Source: Sacculina carcini | Taxonomy: Eukaryota > Arthropoda > Thecostraca > Sacculinidae | Direction: 5' to 3' | NCBI GenBank assembly: GCA_916048095.2 | Contig: OU696570.1 | Coordinates: 4,065,018 to 4,129,017 of the forward strand | DNA: 64,000 nucleotides | In this document: positions 16,894 through 28,800 of the stretch, one piece after another | Position numbering within the stretch: position 1 is the first letter of the stretch | How the letters are laid out: each line of letters begins with the position of its first letter | The notes under the pieces: model-generated | What the model saw: the letters and a program-made list of their open reading frames with translations, nothing else | The model's database searches: none | Told to the model about the DNA's origin: nothing | Made by a program: the position numbers and the translations under genes

Positions 16894-19800
16894 ATGACCA
16901 ATCCAACAACAACAACAACAACATCAACAGCCGATGCAGCCGCTGCCAACAACAACAACAACAACAGCCGCTGCGCTTCGACGGACACCGCTACCACGAG
17001 TGCTGGCGTCACCGGCGACAACAACAACAACAACAACAACAACGATGACGAGACAGCCAGCCGAGGCAGTAGTGGAGGCGGCCTTCTGGCGGCGGCATCT
17101 CGCAGTCTTTTCGGCTCTCCGATGATGTCGACGGCCAGCCAGCAGCGTCGAAATCGACGACGTGCGGCGGCGGACGCCAGCGGCCGTGTCGTCAGCGACG
17201 TTGTGGCGGCGGTGTGCGACAGTGTGCGCGATTTGTTTGGCGAGTTTGCGACGGCGGCGCGCGAGGATCGGCCGCTAGTGAACTGTGCGTCGACCGAGCG
17301 GTTGTGCGGCGTGTTGGAGGCGGTGTTTTTGCACGGCGTGCGCGACACGCTGCTGGAGCGCGTGTCCAGTGCGTTGACGGACGGCACGAGACGGCCACAG
17401 CCCAGCTTCTGGCCGGTGGTGATGCTGGTCACGCACTCGACTGTGCTCGACAATATTAGCCAGGTGGGACTGAGGGGGCGGGGCTGAGGGGGCATCTGGT
17501 GAAGTGTATACACGCGCTTACATATTGTGTGTATACAAGTAGATATATATACAATGCATATATCTACTAAGCACACTCGAGTGTGTAACTACTCACGTAC
17601 TGGTAAACACACACATATATATACTTACACATACATATACACACACATTTATATATACTCACACTCATACACACACACACATAACACATTTTTATATACT
17701 CATACACACACACACACACACATAAATCGTGCCGTAAGCACGGATTGTGTATTATATAAAACAAATTCAGTGGATTATACCAAATTTCACAGGAAAATCA
17801 ACACTGATTATTGTGATTAATAGTATTATTTTTCGTGTTATTATCACGTTTATTTCAGCAGCTGAGGTCCGCGATGGTTACACACAAAATGTATGAATGC
17901 TAAAGGCATAAGTGACAGCTGCTACACGGGAAGAAGTGTGAATAAAGACAGAACTTTTCCACCAATCATAATTCACACCTGACAAATATTCGATAGCCAA
18001 GCTGTGTCATTATATTGGTACCGGTTCTTGCGGCTGGAACAGGTTCCACTTGGTGCCAAGCGACTGCCGTGTATCTTGAAGTGGGGGGTTTGTCAGTATG
18101 TGTCTCATTCACAAAATTTGCAAATAGTACGTGTTTTTATGCTGGATTTTCAGCTATATAGAACAGCTGTGGCTATCCTGTATCATGGTTATTAGTTTTG
18201 TATTATGAATTGATTACATGAGTAAATTACACAATACAATATAAATTATGTAAACAATTATACAATACAATCAAGTTATATAATAAATATATAAAAATAT
18301 ACTAATTTGTCCTATTATATAAAGATATATTTATAATGATAATAAATAATAAATGCAATGCACAGTGAGTAAATAATCAAATGTATTTATTTGAAAATTT
18401 GAAATTTGTTGGAATTTCTTTTCTACATTTTGATCGGGGAGGTCGGTGGGCCAGATTGCGCTAATAAAGTCTAGCAGTATGGCGGGCCGGATGTTATCCG
18501 TCCCTGCTTCAGACCAATGTGATGTCCATAGTGTATAGTTTTTTATTTACACCAATCGTGTGCTAATGAAAATCATCAAGTGAAGTTATCGTCCCTGAAT
18601 TCCCAAAATGTCTGTAGACTTTTGAAAGGATTGAATTTTTGTTTGAATTTCTTTTAATGCTTTTTACGGCTGCTGTCAATTTGAGTATTTCGCTCGGGTT
18701 TTTTTACATTTCTTTCAAATAACATTTTATATCGCTGCGTCATCCACAACATCTTCACCAATGCTCCATTTGTAGCCATTTAAAGGTTAAACACTTTTCT
18801 CATCAAATCAAATATAGATATATTCGATCCGGTCCTGTTTTTTCTCGTCGAATTATTTGGTGTGTGGTGTTTGTCGATGTTTGAACATTGGAACCACGTT
18901 TCCACCACGTGTCTTCGTCGTGTTGTTTGTGTTTATCAGCGTGATGTTATCTGTGTGCCCGCATGCTTGTGTGTGTGTATGTGTGTCTATGCTTTGTACG
19001 CGATAACGTCTTCGTTCAGCGTGTACTTTGTCATTCATCTGTTCAAGTTATGCGCACATTATCATATCAGTCTCTTCCCCTCGTTGTGTATCCGATTGTG
19101 TTATTCCCCGCTATCGACAGTGTTTACACCTCACACTTCAGCCTTCCACCATATGTCCCGTTCACTCACACACACACACACACACGTGCGCGGTGACACA
19201 AAACAGACCAGCGTGGTGAAATTCTTGGCGCGCTTTTGCATCTTTGTCTACGATGTTTCGGGTTTGTTTGGACTTTCTACCGTTGGTGTGCGTGTATGTG
19301 TGTGTGTGTGTGTGTGGTTATTGCGTCTGAATTGGTCGTGTGTCCTCATTATCATCGCGTATTTTCTGCGTATGTGTGTATGCGTGTGTGTTTGTGGGGT
19401 GCATTGTTAGTGAGATTCTTACGTCGCATTACGAAGTAAACACGTCAAAGCTTTTGTGTGTGTGTGTGTGTGTTAGAGTGAATGAAGCTCGGTAAATGGA
19501 TGACGAATGAGGGCATCACATCAACAATGTCACCTGACTTGTTACCTTGATTAATCACTATACCATTTACAAGTCAATTTTACAATTGTGAAAATCAATT
19601 TTACAAAAGTGAAAATCAATTTTATAATTGTGAAAATCAATTTTACAATCGTGAAAATCAACTTTACAAAGCATTTAAGCATTGAAAATGGTTGTAGCAG
19701 ATATCAACTTTCTACGAAAAAAATCCACAATCATTTTGAGTGGCTCTCAGAAAAGATCCGCCGTTATGAATGTTTTACATATCTGTGAGATTAATATGTA

Positions 19801-22800
19801 AATATGTTGAGAAATAATTGTGTATGCAACACTCGGGTGTATTTTAATAACGTTTTGTGAGGCTTGTGTTATATTGGCGCTTCAAAAATAAATCTTATTT
19901 AGTTCCATGAATACAGTGGCGGCGCCAGGATTCTTCCGATGGGGGGCTTTGAGAGGCTAAGGAAAATGTTGAGGGGAACTTGAACCAAAATTACAGGACT
20001 TAATGTACAGTGTTAAGAAAATGTATTGTCCATGATTATGATTTTTAGGGGGGCTTGACATATTTTTTGGGGGACTGGAGCTCCCCCTTGGCGCCGCCAC
20101 TGTATAAATATCATTATTATAATTACTGTCAGTTTGAATATGCTTCGAATTGTGTTACTCGACCAAATTAACATCAAAGTTTTATTCACAACGACAAGTG
20201 CTGTATTTAACCTTGTGTCTGATAACTTATTATTCGTCATACATCACAAAACATAAGGCTTTATTGTCAGTAAACGACGCATGACAAATACGCTAAACAA
20301 CACATGTGGAATCAACTGATCAAAAATTTAAATTTCATGTAGGTTTGTATGCCGTAGTCAACTTGACTCCTAAAGAGAGAGCTACATCTCGCCAATTTCT
20401 CCCATCTTTGTGCGCATTAACGACGCGAATTCTGTCAGCTGCACTCACTTTGTTGTATGTCATTTTGCTAGTAATTCAAATAACAACACGGTTATATAAC
20501 AACGATCAATCATTAACACTGATCGGTACAACAACAACAACAACAACGTGTATTTGCTATAGCGCCGGTAAAACACAAGCGCGAAAAAGGGAAAACATCA
20601 ATTGAGATAAAACGACAATTGTAAAGAATATGGGAGAAATGAGCAAGTAAAAGAAAGAGAAGTCACAAAACAACCAAAATTGCTAAATAGCAAGCACAAG
20701 CACAAAGGGCACAGTTCCAAAAAATCAAGTGGTATGTTCAAACAATAAAATCGACAGAGAATTATTACAGAGAACATTCACAATATAATAAATAAAGCAG
20801 CAAGGAAGGAAAGGAAGCAGTAACTGTGCTCAAGACAGGGAAAAATAAGACAACGAGAATTGAAACAATCATGAAACGGAGAAATAGTTCAAACAATATC
20901 ACAGAGAGGCGAAAGGAGAGAGAGAGTGAGAGACGGGATCAAATGAAATGTCAAAAAGGTACAGGCGAAGCCGATGGCGGAATGACCGAAATGAAGAGGC
21001 GCGGGTGATATGAGAGGGAAGAGAATTATACAAGCGAGGGGCGTAAAAGAAGAACGATTTAGAGGACCAGGAAGATTCATTAGATGCACGAGGACAAGCG
21101 AGAGGAAGAGGGCGACGAGAGGAGTGTGAGTCAGTGGGAGACAAAAGATTAGCAAGATAAGAAGGTTGGTGAGGATCATGCAGAAGCTTGTAAATGAGAC
21201 AGCAAAGGCGAAAATGAATTCGTGGGATGATAGGAAGCCAGTGGAGTTGAAAAAGTAGGTGAGACGTGTGGCGAGAAAAGGTAGGATGAAAGACAAATCG
21301 ACAAGATTGGTTGATCACACGCTGAAGGATTAAGAGATGAGAACGAGGAGCACTAAAGTAAAGCGAGTTGCAGTAGTCTAACCTGGGGAAAATGAGAGTA
21401 TGAACAAGAGTGATGGCGGAATTTTTATCAAGATAGGGACGTATAGGGTAGAGAGAGCGCAGAATAAGACGACAAGTGCGGGCGACAGAAACGATATTGT
21501 CAAAGCAGGAGAGCGAAGAGACAAAGATAGAGCCGAGATTGCGGACAGCAGTTGAGATAGGAAATGGGAGAAGAGGAGGTGAAATACGAGGTGGATGAAG
21601 GACGATGAACTCAGACTTAGAAGTATTCAAGTACAACTGCCGAGAGGCGGCCCATGAGGAAATTTCAGAAAGTATATCAGAGAGAAAGGAAGGAGTATCA
21701 GGAGTGACAGGAATGAGGAATTGGATGTCATCGGCATAGATTTTGAAAGTAATGGAATGTTTTCGTTAAACTGTTAAATACTGAACTGTTTCGTTGGTAC
21801 TGTTAAATATAACTGCCAACGATCACCAGAATTACAATGAGCTTTCAATTCAACGTGAAGCAGAAATTCCGTGAATTAGGATATTGAATAATATATGAAC
21901 AATTCAATTGAATGCATATTAAAATTAACAACAATTTTTAATTTATACTATCTTTAATACAAAATTCATATTTCGCAGACTGAACTTTCACTTTTGTAAA
22001 ATTCATTTTCACAATTATATAATTGATTTTCACTTTTGTAATATTGAGTTTCACTTTTGTAAAATTCATTTTCTCAATTATAAAATAGATTTTCACTTTT
22101 GAATATTGACTTGTAAATGGTATAGTTGGGAAACAGAATTTCAGTGTAATAAGAGCGTACGAACGTGTACGAATAACAGAATGATTGCGCACTGCAAGAC
22201 ATTGCGACGAATGCAATGAATGCCACTAAGAAAGGAGTGAAGGTTTTTGTTAACGTTTACGTGATGGAAGATTTAGCATTCAGTGATCTCACTGGCTTTC
22301 CACTCGGTGCTTGCAAACTAACTTGAACTTGGCAGACATTTGTTCAACTTGCAAATTAATGAGTCAATCATAACGCTCATGTTGATTTTTGTATTTTTAT
22401 TTCTAGATAAACGACCCTTGGAAATGGCACATGAATTCGGCGGTTAAAATGAATGAACACAACAGAATGGCATGCAGGATGCTATATTATTAGTAGATTT
22501 GGGAATTTTATGACATAATTTTTGGCGTTTTGTTTTTATTATGTTACGAAAAATGCAAAAATATGTTGTGGAAATCGCCAAAATATGTTATTTTTTTTAT
22601 ATATAATACGTGAATTTTTACATCTTTGATGGGTTGTTTTCATTTTAAGCATGTTTCTAGCGGCATTCCATTGGGGAGCCACCCTTAGAGAGGCCAATTT
22701 TTCGTAATACATGGCGAAAGTTTTGCCTTGATTGAGCCCATACGATAAGGTAGAGGTGCAGTGGCGGCGCCAGGATTTTCCGGTAGGGGGCTAAGAAGAA

Positions 22801-25800
22801 AGACGCGGGGACCTGGCGAAACACCAGGAACTACAATCGAAACGTTAATGGTCAAGAATTTTGGGAGGCTCAGAAGGGCTTGACACATTTCGGGAGGGGG
22901 CGGCTTCAACTCCTCCAAGTCCCCATTGGTGCTGACACTGTAGTGGTGTTACTCTGGAGTTTTGTTTCGAGGCGCAATGATTCTATGATTCGATTATGCA
23001 TGTATATTTGATGTTTTCCGAGTGAACAGCCGATTTGTTGTGTCGATCGAGCTGCGACCAGTGAACACGTTTTTCTCACATGCAACGCAAAACATTCTCC
23101 TCATGTCATATATATTTCTTGGAAAATTTGACTTTACATTAAATTCCTTCAATCCCTTTGAGTAATTTCCGAAAATGTAAATCCGAAGTACATGTATGTA
23201 TGATCCCACCTTTCCAAAAAAAACAACTACGTATACCTAGCTTGGAGTAATTTGGTCTGCATAGCGAGTTATTGCAGGCCCTCTGAATCCCGTTGCCACC
23301 TAAGACATACCCACAACTCATATGGTAGTTAACTAGGGGTAGGGGTACCGACTTTAGGAGCTATCAGGAACGTTGCCATATTTCCATTGTTAACATTGCT
23401 GGCGTTAATATTTTACATTTATTCAGTGTTTGAGTGTATGTTAACATGTTAAATTTGTGATATGTGTAATTACAATTATTCACATAATAAATTAATTCCA
23501 GGCGCAACCTATATATTTATATATTTGGACAATAATTCTCAGTGAGAATAGCATTTTATGTTTTTTTCGCCTAAAATGTTATTTTGTGTGAAAAAATATT
23601 TTTATGTGATCACATAAAATTCTCAACTCTAATTATTAGCAATCGTATCGTGCCATCGTAGAATGTTTGTATGCTTTATCTGCTATTTAGATACGAGGTG
23701 TTTGTGCCAGTTTATTATTTTTGTATATGTATAATTTTATATGCACTTTATCGTCATATGTAGTGTTACATTTTATGTCATGTATATTGCAATTATCGTG
23801 AGGTTATGTGCCGGTCACGTTACGAATTTTTCCGTATTTCGTACCTAACGAATATCAGAAATCAGAAATCATAAATGTATTGCCACTTTATACAACAAAG
23901 TATTGGCATGGATGAAAATATACATACAAATCACACAATGTACACACAAATGAAAATGCATCATAAAAAAAAAAATAATAATAAAAAATAAAAACTTGGG
24001 CTCACAGCGGGATAAGACACACAAGAGTCACACAAAAACACGTATACAACAGAAAAACGACTGATATCGGTGTGGGCTCATGAATCTATGTACACATCCA
24101 AAAGATGTTTATATAATTTGCTGCTGAAAGATTTATAGGAGCTGGAAGATTTAATTGAACGGGGAAGTTTATTGTACAGACGGGGGGCAATGTATTGGAA
24201 GGATTTGGAAGACCATGATGATTCGGAAACTGCTCGGGGTTCTAGAAGGGCGCTAGATGATCGAGTGTTAGTGTTGTGTGAGACTGGCACTACCAGCTCC
24301 TTCAGATAGGGTGGAGGATAGGGGGAGTTGATCAATTTGAAAGTGAGACAGCATATTTTGTGTTGGGTCATATATTTAAAAGGAAGCCATCTCAATGTTT
24401 TTAGGTGTCGAGAGGTAGGATGACGGGAAGGAAGTCTGAAAACAAAACGGCACGATTGGTTGAGAATAGATTGGAAGGAAGAAATGTCTTTTTTGGTAGA
24501 GAATAAAACAAAGAGGAACAATAATTTAGATGGGGGAAAATAAAGGCATTAATTAGAGCAATGGAGGAACGTTGATCTAGGTATTTACGCGACATATAGA
24601 GGTTACGTAGTATATAGCGACACTTTCGTAAAGTGATTTTAATGTGGTGAGAGAAGCTGAGTGAGGCATCAATATATACACCAAGACTTTTAACTTGTGG
24701 CAGTATTTTCAGTTGGTTCACTTGGAAATCCATACAAGGGGTTTGCAATAGTAGGAATTGGGTTTTAGAGTGGTTAATAACAAGTGATCTAGAGGAAGCC
24801 CAGGAATTGATAGCGTTGAATATGTTAGGAATATCGTTCTCGCGAAAAGCAGGTAAATATATTTGTATATCGTCGGCAAAGAGGTGATAAGATAGAGACA
24901 TGGATCGGAGGAGAGGACAAATGGAGTACATGAAAATGTTGAACAAAATGGGACCGAGGATAGATCCTTGAGGGACAGCAGAAGTGATTGGATGTGAAGG
25001 TGACTCATCGGAATCAATTTGGACAGAAAAGCTACGGTCGGATAGGTAAGAAATGAACAGTGAAAGAGCAGAATCAGATATACCAAATGAACGAAGATCC
25101 TGGATGAGGACAGAATGATCAACTAAATCAAAAGCTGAGGAAAGGTCGATTAAAATAAGGATAATTGGAGTTTTAGATGAAAACTGTTGGAGAACGTCAT
25201 TTTGAATTTTGAGAAGAGCGGTTTCGGTGGATCTATGTTTGATAAAACCAGATTGAAATTGATCGACAAAATTGTTATCCATGATATAATGCGATAATTG
25301 TTTGTAAATTGCAGCTTCAATAATTTTGGCTGAGAATGTTAGAAGGGAAATGGGGCGATAATTTGCTGTAGAAAACGTGTCTAAATTAGGTTTTTTTAGT
25401 ATAGGTTTGACAACCGCGTGTTTTGAAGCGAGGAATGAGCCTTGGAGGAAGGAACTGTTGATGAGGTGGGTATAAAAAGGGGCTAATAAGTAGATACTTT
25501 TTGAAATCTTTCCATAGCAAATGGGATTTCGAGGGCATGACGAAGGTCTTGTTTTCCTTAGAATTTGTAAGGTGTCGAATAAAGTTAATTGGTCAAATGA
25601 CTGTAAAGGATTCACTGCACTTTTAACTACTGTGTGAGGTACTGGTGCTGGGGACGAGTTAATTCCCAAAAGAGAAGAAGCCTTAGATATGAGGAAATTT
25701 GCAAACTCTTTCGCAGTGAATGAGGGAGATATACGAGTCTGTTTACCAATGAGTTTGTTTAGCAAGCACCACCGAGAACAAGAATGACTATTGGCGAGCA

Positions 25801-28800
25801 GATTTGAAACCCTATCAACTTTGAATTTCTCGAGAGATGATATATAGGCTCGACGATATGAGGTAAATGCTTCCCAGTCGGCATCGCAACGAGTTCGAGA
25901 CCAAACCCGCTCAAGTTTGCGCAACTCCCTCCTAGATTGTATGATATTTTTCGGAAGATCTAGTTTTTTAGGGGAAGTCAAGGTTTGAATGTGTTTGATA
26001 GGAAAAAGCAAATCTCGGATACCAGAAAGCCGCGAGTCTAAAAATGACTCCAGGAGTTCAGCAGGTACATTTAAGAAGCTAAGAGGCGGAAGGAACTGAG
26101 CGAAGTAAAATGAGAACGTGCCATGATCATACACCCGATAATCATGGAAGGAAATAGTTTTGGAATCCGCCTGGATTGTAGGAGTTGAATGGAGAGTAGG
26201 TAGGGTAATCAACAACAGGGAGTGGTCGGAAATGTTTTGATCAGGTGGCAGAACCTGCACTAGGGGGTTACTAGTGTTGGGCATGAAGAGAGGAGAGGGA
26301 ACGAGAACAACGTCTAGTGTGTGGCCAGATATATGCGTGGGACAATTTGGGAGTAGAGAAAGTGCATAAGAATCTATAAGAGATAGGAATCTGTGGGTCG
26401 ATGGAGTTGGAGGGGACACATTTGTCCAGAAATTAAAGTCCCCTAAGATAGCGAAAGAATCAGAGAATGTCGCAGTCAAATTCTCAATGAGTGCAGAGAA
26501 CTCATCGAAGAAAGCAGGCAATGTCCCTGCGTGATTATGCCTGTAGACAATAGAAATACAAAATATTTTGCCATAGGAGTAATGTGTGACTAGGGATAAG
26601 TATTCAAAGGATATGGGAACAAATGTGAGTGTTTGATGTTTGCGGGCAGAATAAGGTTTGCGAAAAACTATACCAACACCACCGCCTTTGGAGTGATGAG
26701 ACGAGGAAGACCTCGACGCGTGCAAAAAAGAGTATGAGGAAGGTAAAGCCGCCAGGAAAGAGTTACATTCCAGATCTTGTAGCCAAGTTTCCGTGAGGCA
26801 AAGGAAGTCTAGGTCATATCTTGAAAGGAGATCAGTGAGGTAAGAAACCTTATTCCTGGCCGATCGAATGTTGAGAAGGCCAATTTGTGGCTTAATTTCC
26901 CATTCAGAGACACCAGGAATAATTGAAGTGACGGAAGGAAAGGTGGTGCGAGGGCTCACTGGGATCAAAGCATTCAGAATCAGTTTTTTGAATCCTCAGT
27001 ACGTTGTTTCAAGTCAACAATGGCGTCAACAAATGAAGGGCAAGATAGCGAGAAGGCGGAGTGGTGAGACATCAACCCTGCTAAACTACATCTGTAGCAT
27101 TTTGGGTTGCCACGATCATGACATTGGGAAGAAGGATGTGTGCCGGCGCAGTGACCGCACCTAGGGGAGGATGGTCTGGAGCGACACTTGGAAGCACTGT
27201 GACCCAGGCCTAGGCACGATTTACAACAAGAAATCCAGTATCTAGAGTGTACAGGGAGACATGAAAGGTGGGCGTATACTCTGTCCCCAAGGACGCGAAT
27301 GGCATCTCGACAAATGGGGGTCACGGCAAAAACAGCACAGCGCGAATTAGACTTAGCGAAAGTGAAGAACAAGAACTTCATGCTTCCATCCTCTATGAAC
27401 GGGGAGAGCGACGGATTTTTGGCGGATATTGATTCAACAAGAGCATTGGAAGACAAACTAGGAGGAATGTTGGGAATAGTGATCTTAGGCGTAATAGGGG
27501 CTCGAGAAGGCTGTGATATGTCGGAATTTGGGAAAGATTTCGACAGAGAATTCATGGTCAATGCCACACCGGAGGCGGAGTCGCATTTGATCACAAATGC
27601 TGTCTCAGTTTTTGAGACACCCCTAATAGGGATATTGGATAGGGCAGACGCAATTTGCTCGCTTGACACAGAATCAGATTTCAGAATGCATGAGTACGAT
27701 GCATTTATCTTCGGAGCCAAACCACCCACCGCAGACAAATTACCGTTATGACCATCACAAAATGTTTTGCGGGTAGTGACGGCAGAGGTTACAGTACTTG
27801 CAGGCGCAGGTGCAGGCGCAGGTGCAGCAGTGGCGTCGACAGCAGCAGCAGTGGCGGCGACAGCAGCAGTGGCGGTGACAGCAGCAGTGGCGGTGACAGC
27901 AGCAGTGGCGGTGACAGCAGCAGTGGCGGTGACAGGATCATCAGTGGCGGCGACAGGAGGTATATTGGTGGCGTTATCAAGTGAATCCATAAACTCAGCC
28001 CTCAGTGCAGCAACAGCTGTGGATATCTTGGTATCAATTTGTTTTTCGAGAGATGGACTCAACCCGGTGATGAGGCCACCGTCAGAAGATCTGGTGAATG
28101 GGCGATGATTGTCAGCAATCAAGGATAACTTTTCATGGCAATCCATGCAGTGCCAACGGAGTGAAGATTTTGCGATTTGTCGCAGCAAACCTGCTGAGAC
28201 ATTGATGCACTTTTTGTGCAGGTGCTGCCCACAGAGTCCACACGAAATATCGCTGGACGGTGTGTTGCACACCGAACAATCAGCGTTCGTCATTACAGGC
28301 ATGGTGGGGTGGACGAATAAAGCAGACGAAAAACTGGTGAGAAAGAGCACAGCACAGGACAACGATGGCGACGGGTCGCACACCGGACACGTGCACACAG
28401 ACACACACACGAATGTACCCACGTACAAACCACGCGGATTGGCGCACTCACTTACGGGCACGCGACTGACACACTCGCTCACTCACTCAATAGCACACGA
28501 ACACGTAAACAAGGGTAAAGGTACAAACAGTGGTTTAGAGGGAACGAGGAAAGCACGACCGTTCGCGGAGAAAGTTCACACAAGACTGTACGAACGTTAT
28601 CGAATCACGGTACGAACGTTACGAATATGCGTTCAAAGTATATTATGTTTTTGCGCCATATGTGTATTTCTGTTTTGTTTTTCGTTCTTTCTTTGCATGG
28701 CACCAAGGAACATTCACAGTTGTCCTTTTTCATAGCAGATTGCATATTTACTCTATTGCACGATGTGACTGCAATTTAACCATTTTTTGCTCGATTTCGC

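Larger units (their letters stand above)
19558..22125. repeat. inverted pair of subterminal tandem arrays
   Basis: CTATACCATTTACAAGTCAA at 19558-19577 recurs exactly inverted at 22106-22125. Each copy leads inward into 4-5 degenerate units of about 24 bases around GTGAAAATCAATTTTACAA (to about 19672, and from about 21985). The 2.3 kb between them hold a MITE and a LINE fragment, so this is either one composite element or two head-to-head copies. Confidence 0.8.
23850..28600 (-). mobile_element. near-complete L2/CR1-type LINE (LINE-A)
   Basis: About 4.7 kb, antisense in the long RUBCN intron: a 5' UTR of about 300 bases, ORF1, ORF2 and a 3' UTR. The 3' UTR ends in a small hairpin (GCCA...CTTT/AAAG...TGGC, about 23880-23910) and tandem ATTTCTG units. 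The 5' boundary is uncertain, somewhere between 28480 and 28650. Apart from one frameshift near the ORF2 C-terminus it looks intact, so it is young. Confidence 0.85.

Noticed and set aside
19558-19672. CRISPR-like array of 24-base repeats
   Set aside because: The repeats are degenerate and contiguous with no unique spacers, in a eukaryotic intron. It is a minisatellite.
26868-28735. Plus-strand open frames opposite LINE-A ORF1 and ORF2
   Set aside because: Antisense shadows of well-supported LINE proteins, with no domain similarity of their own.
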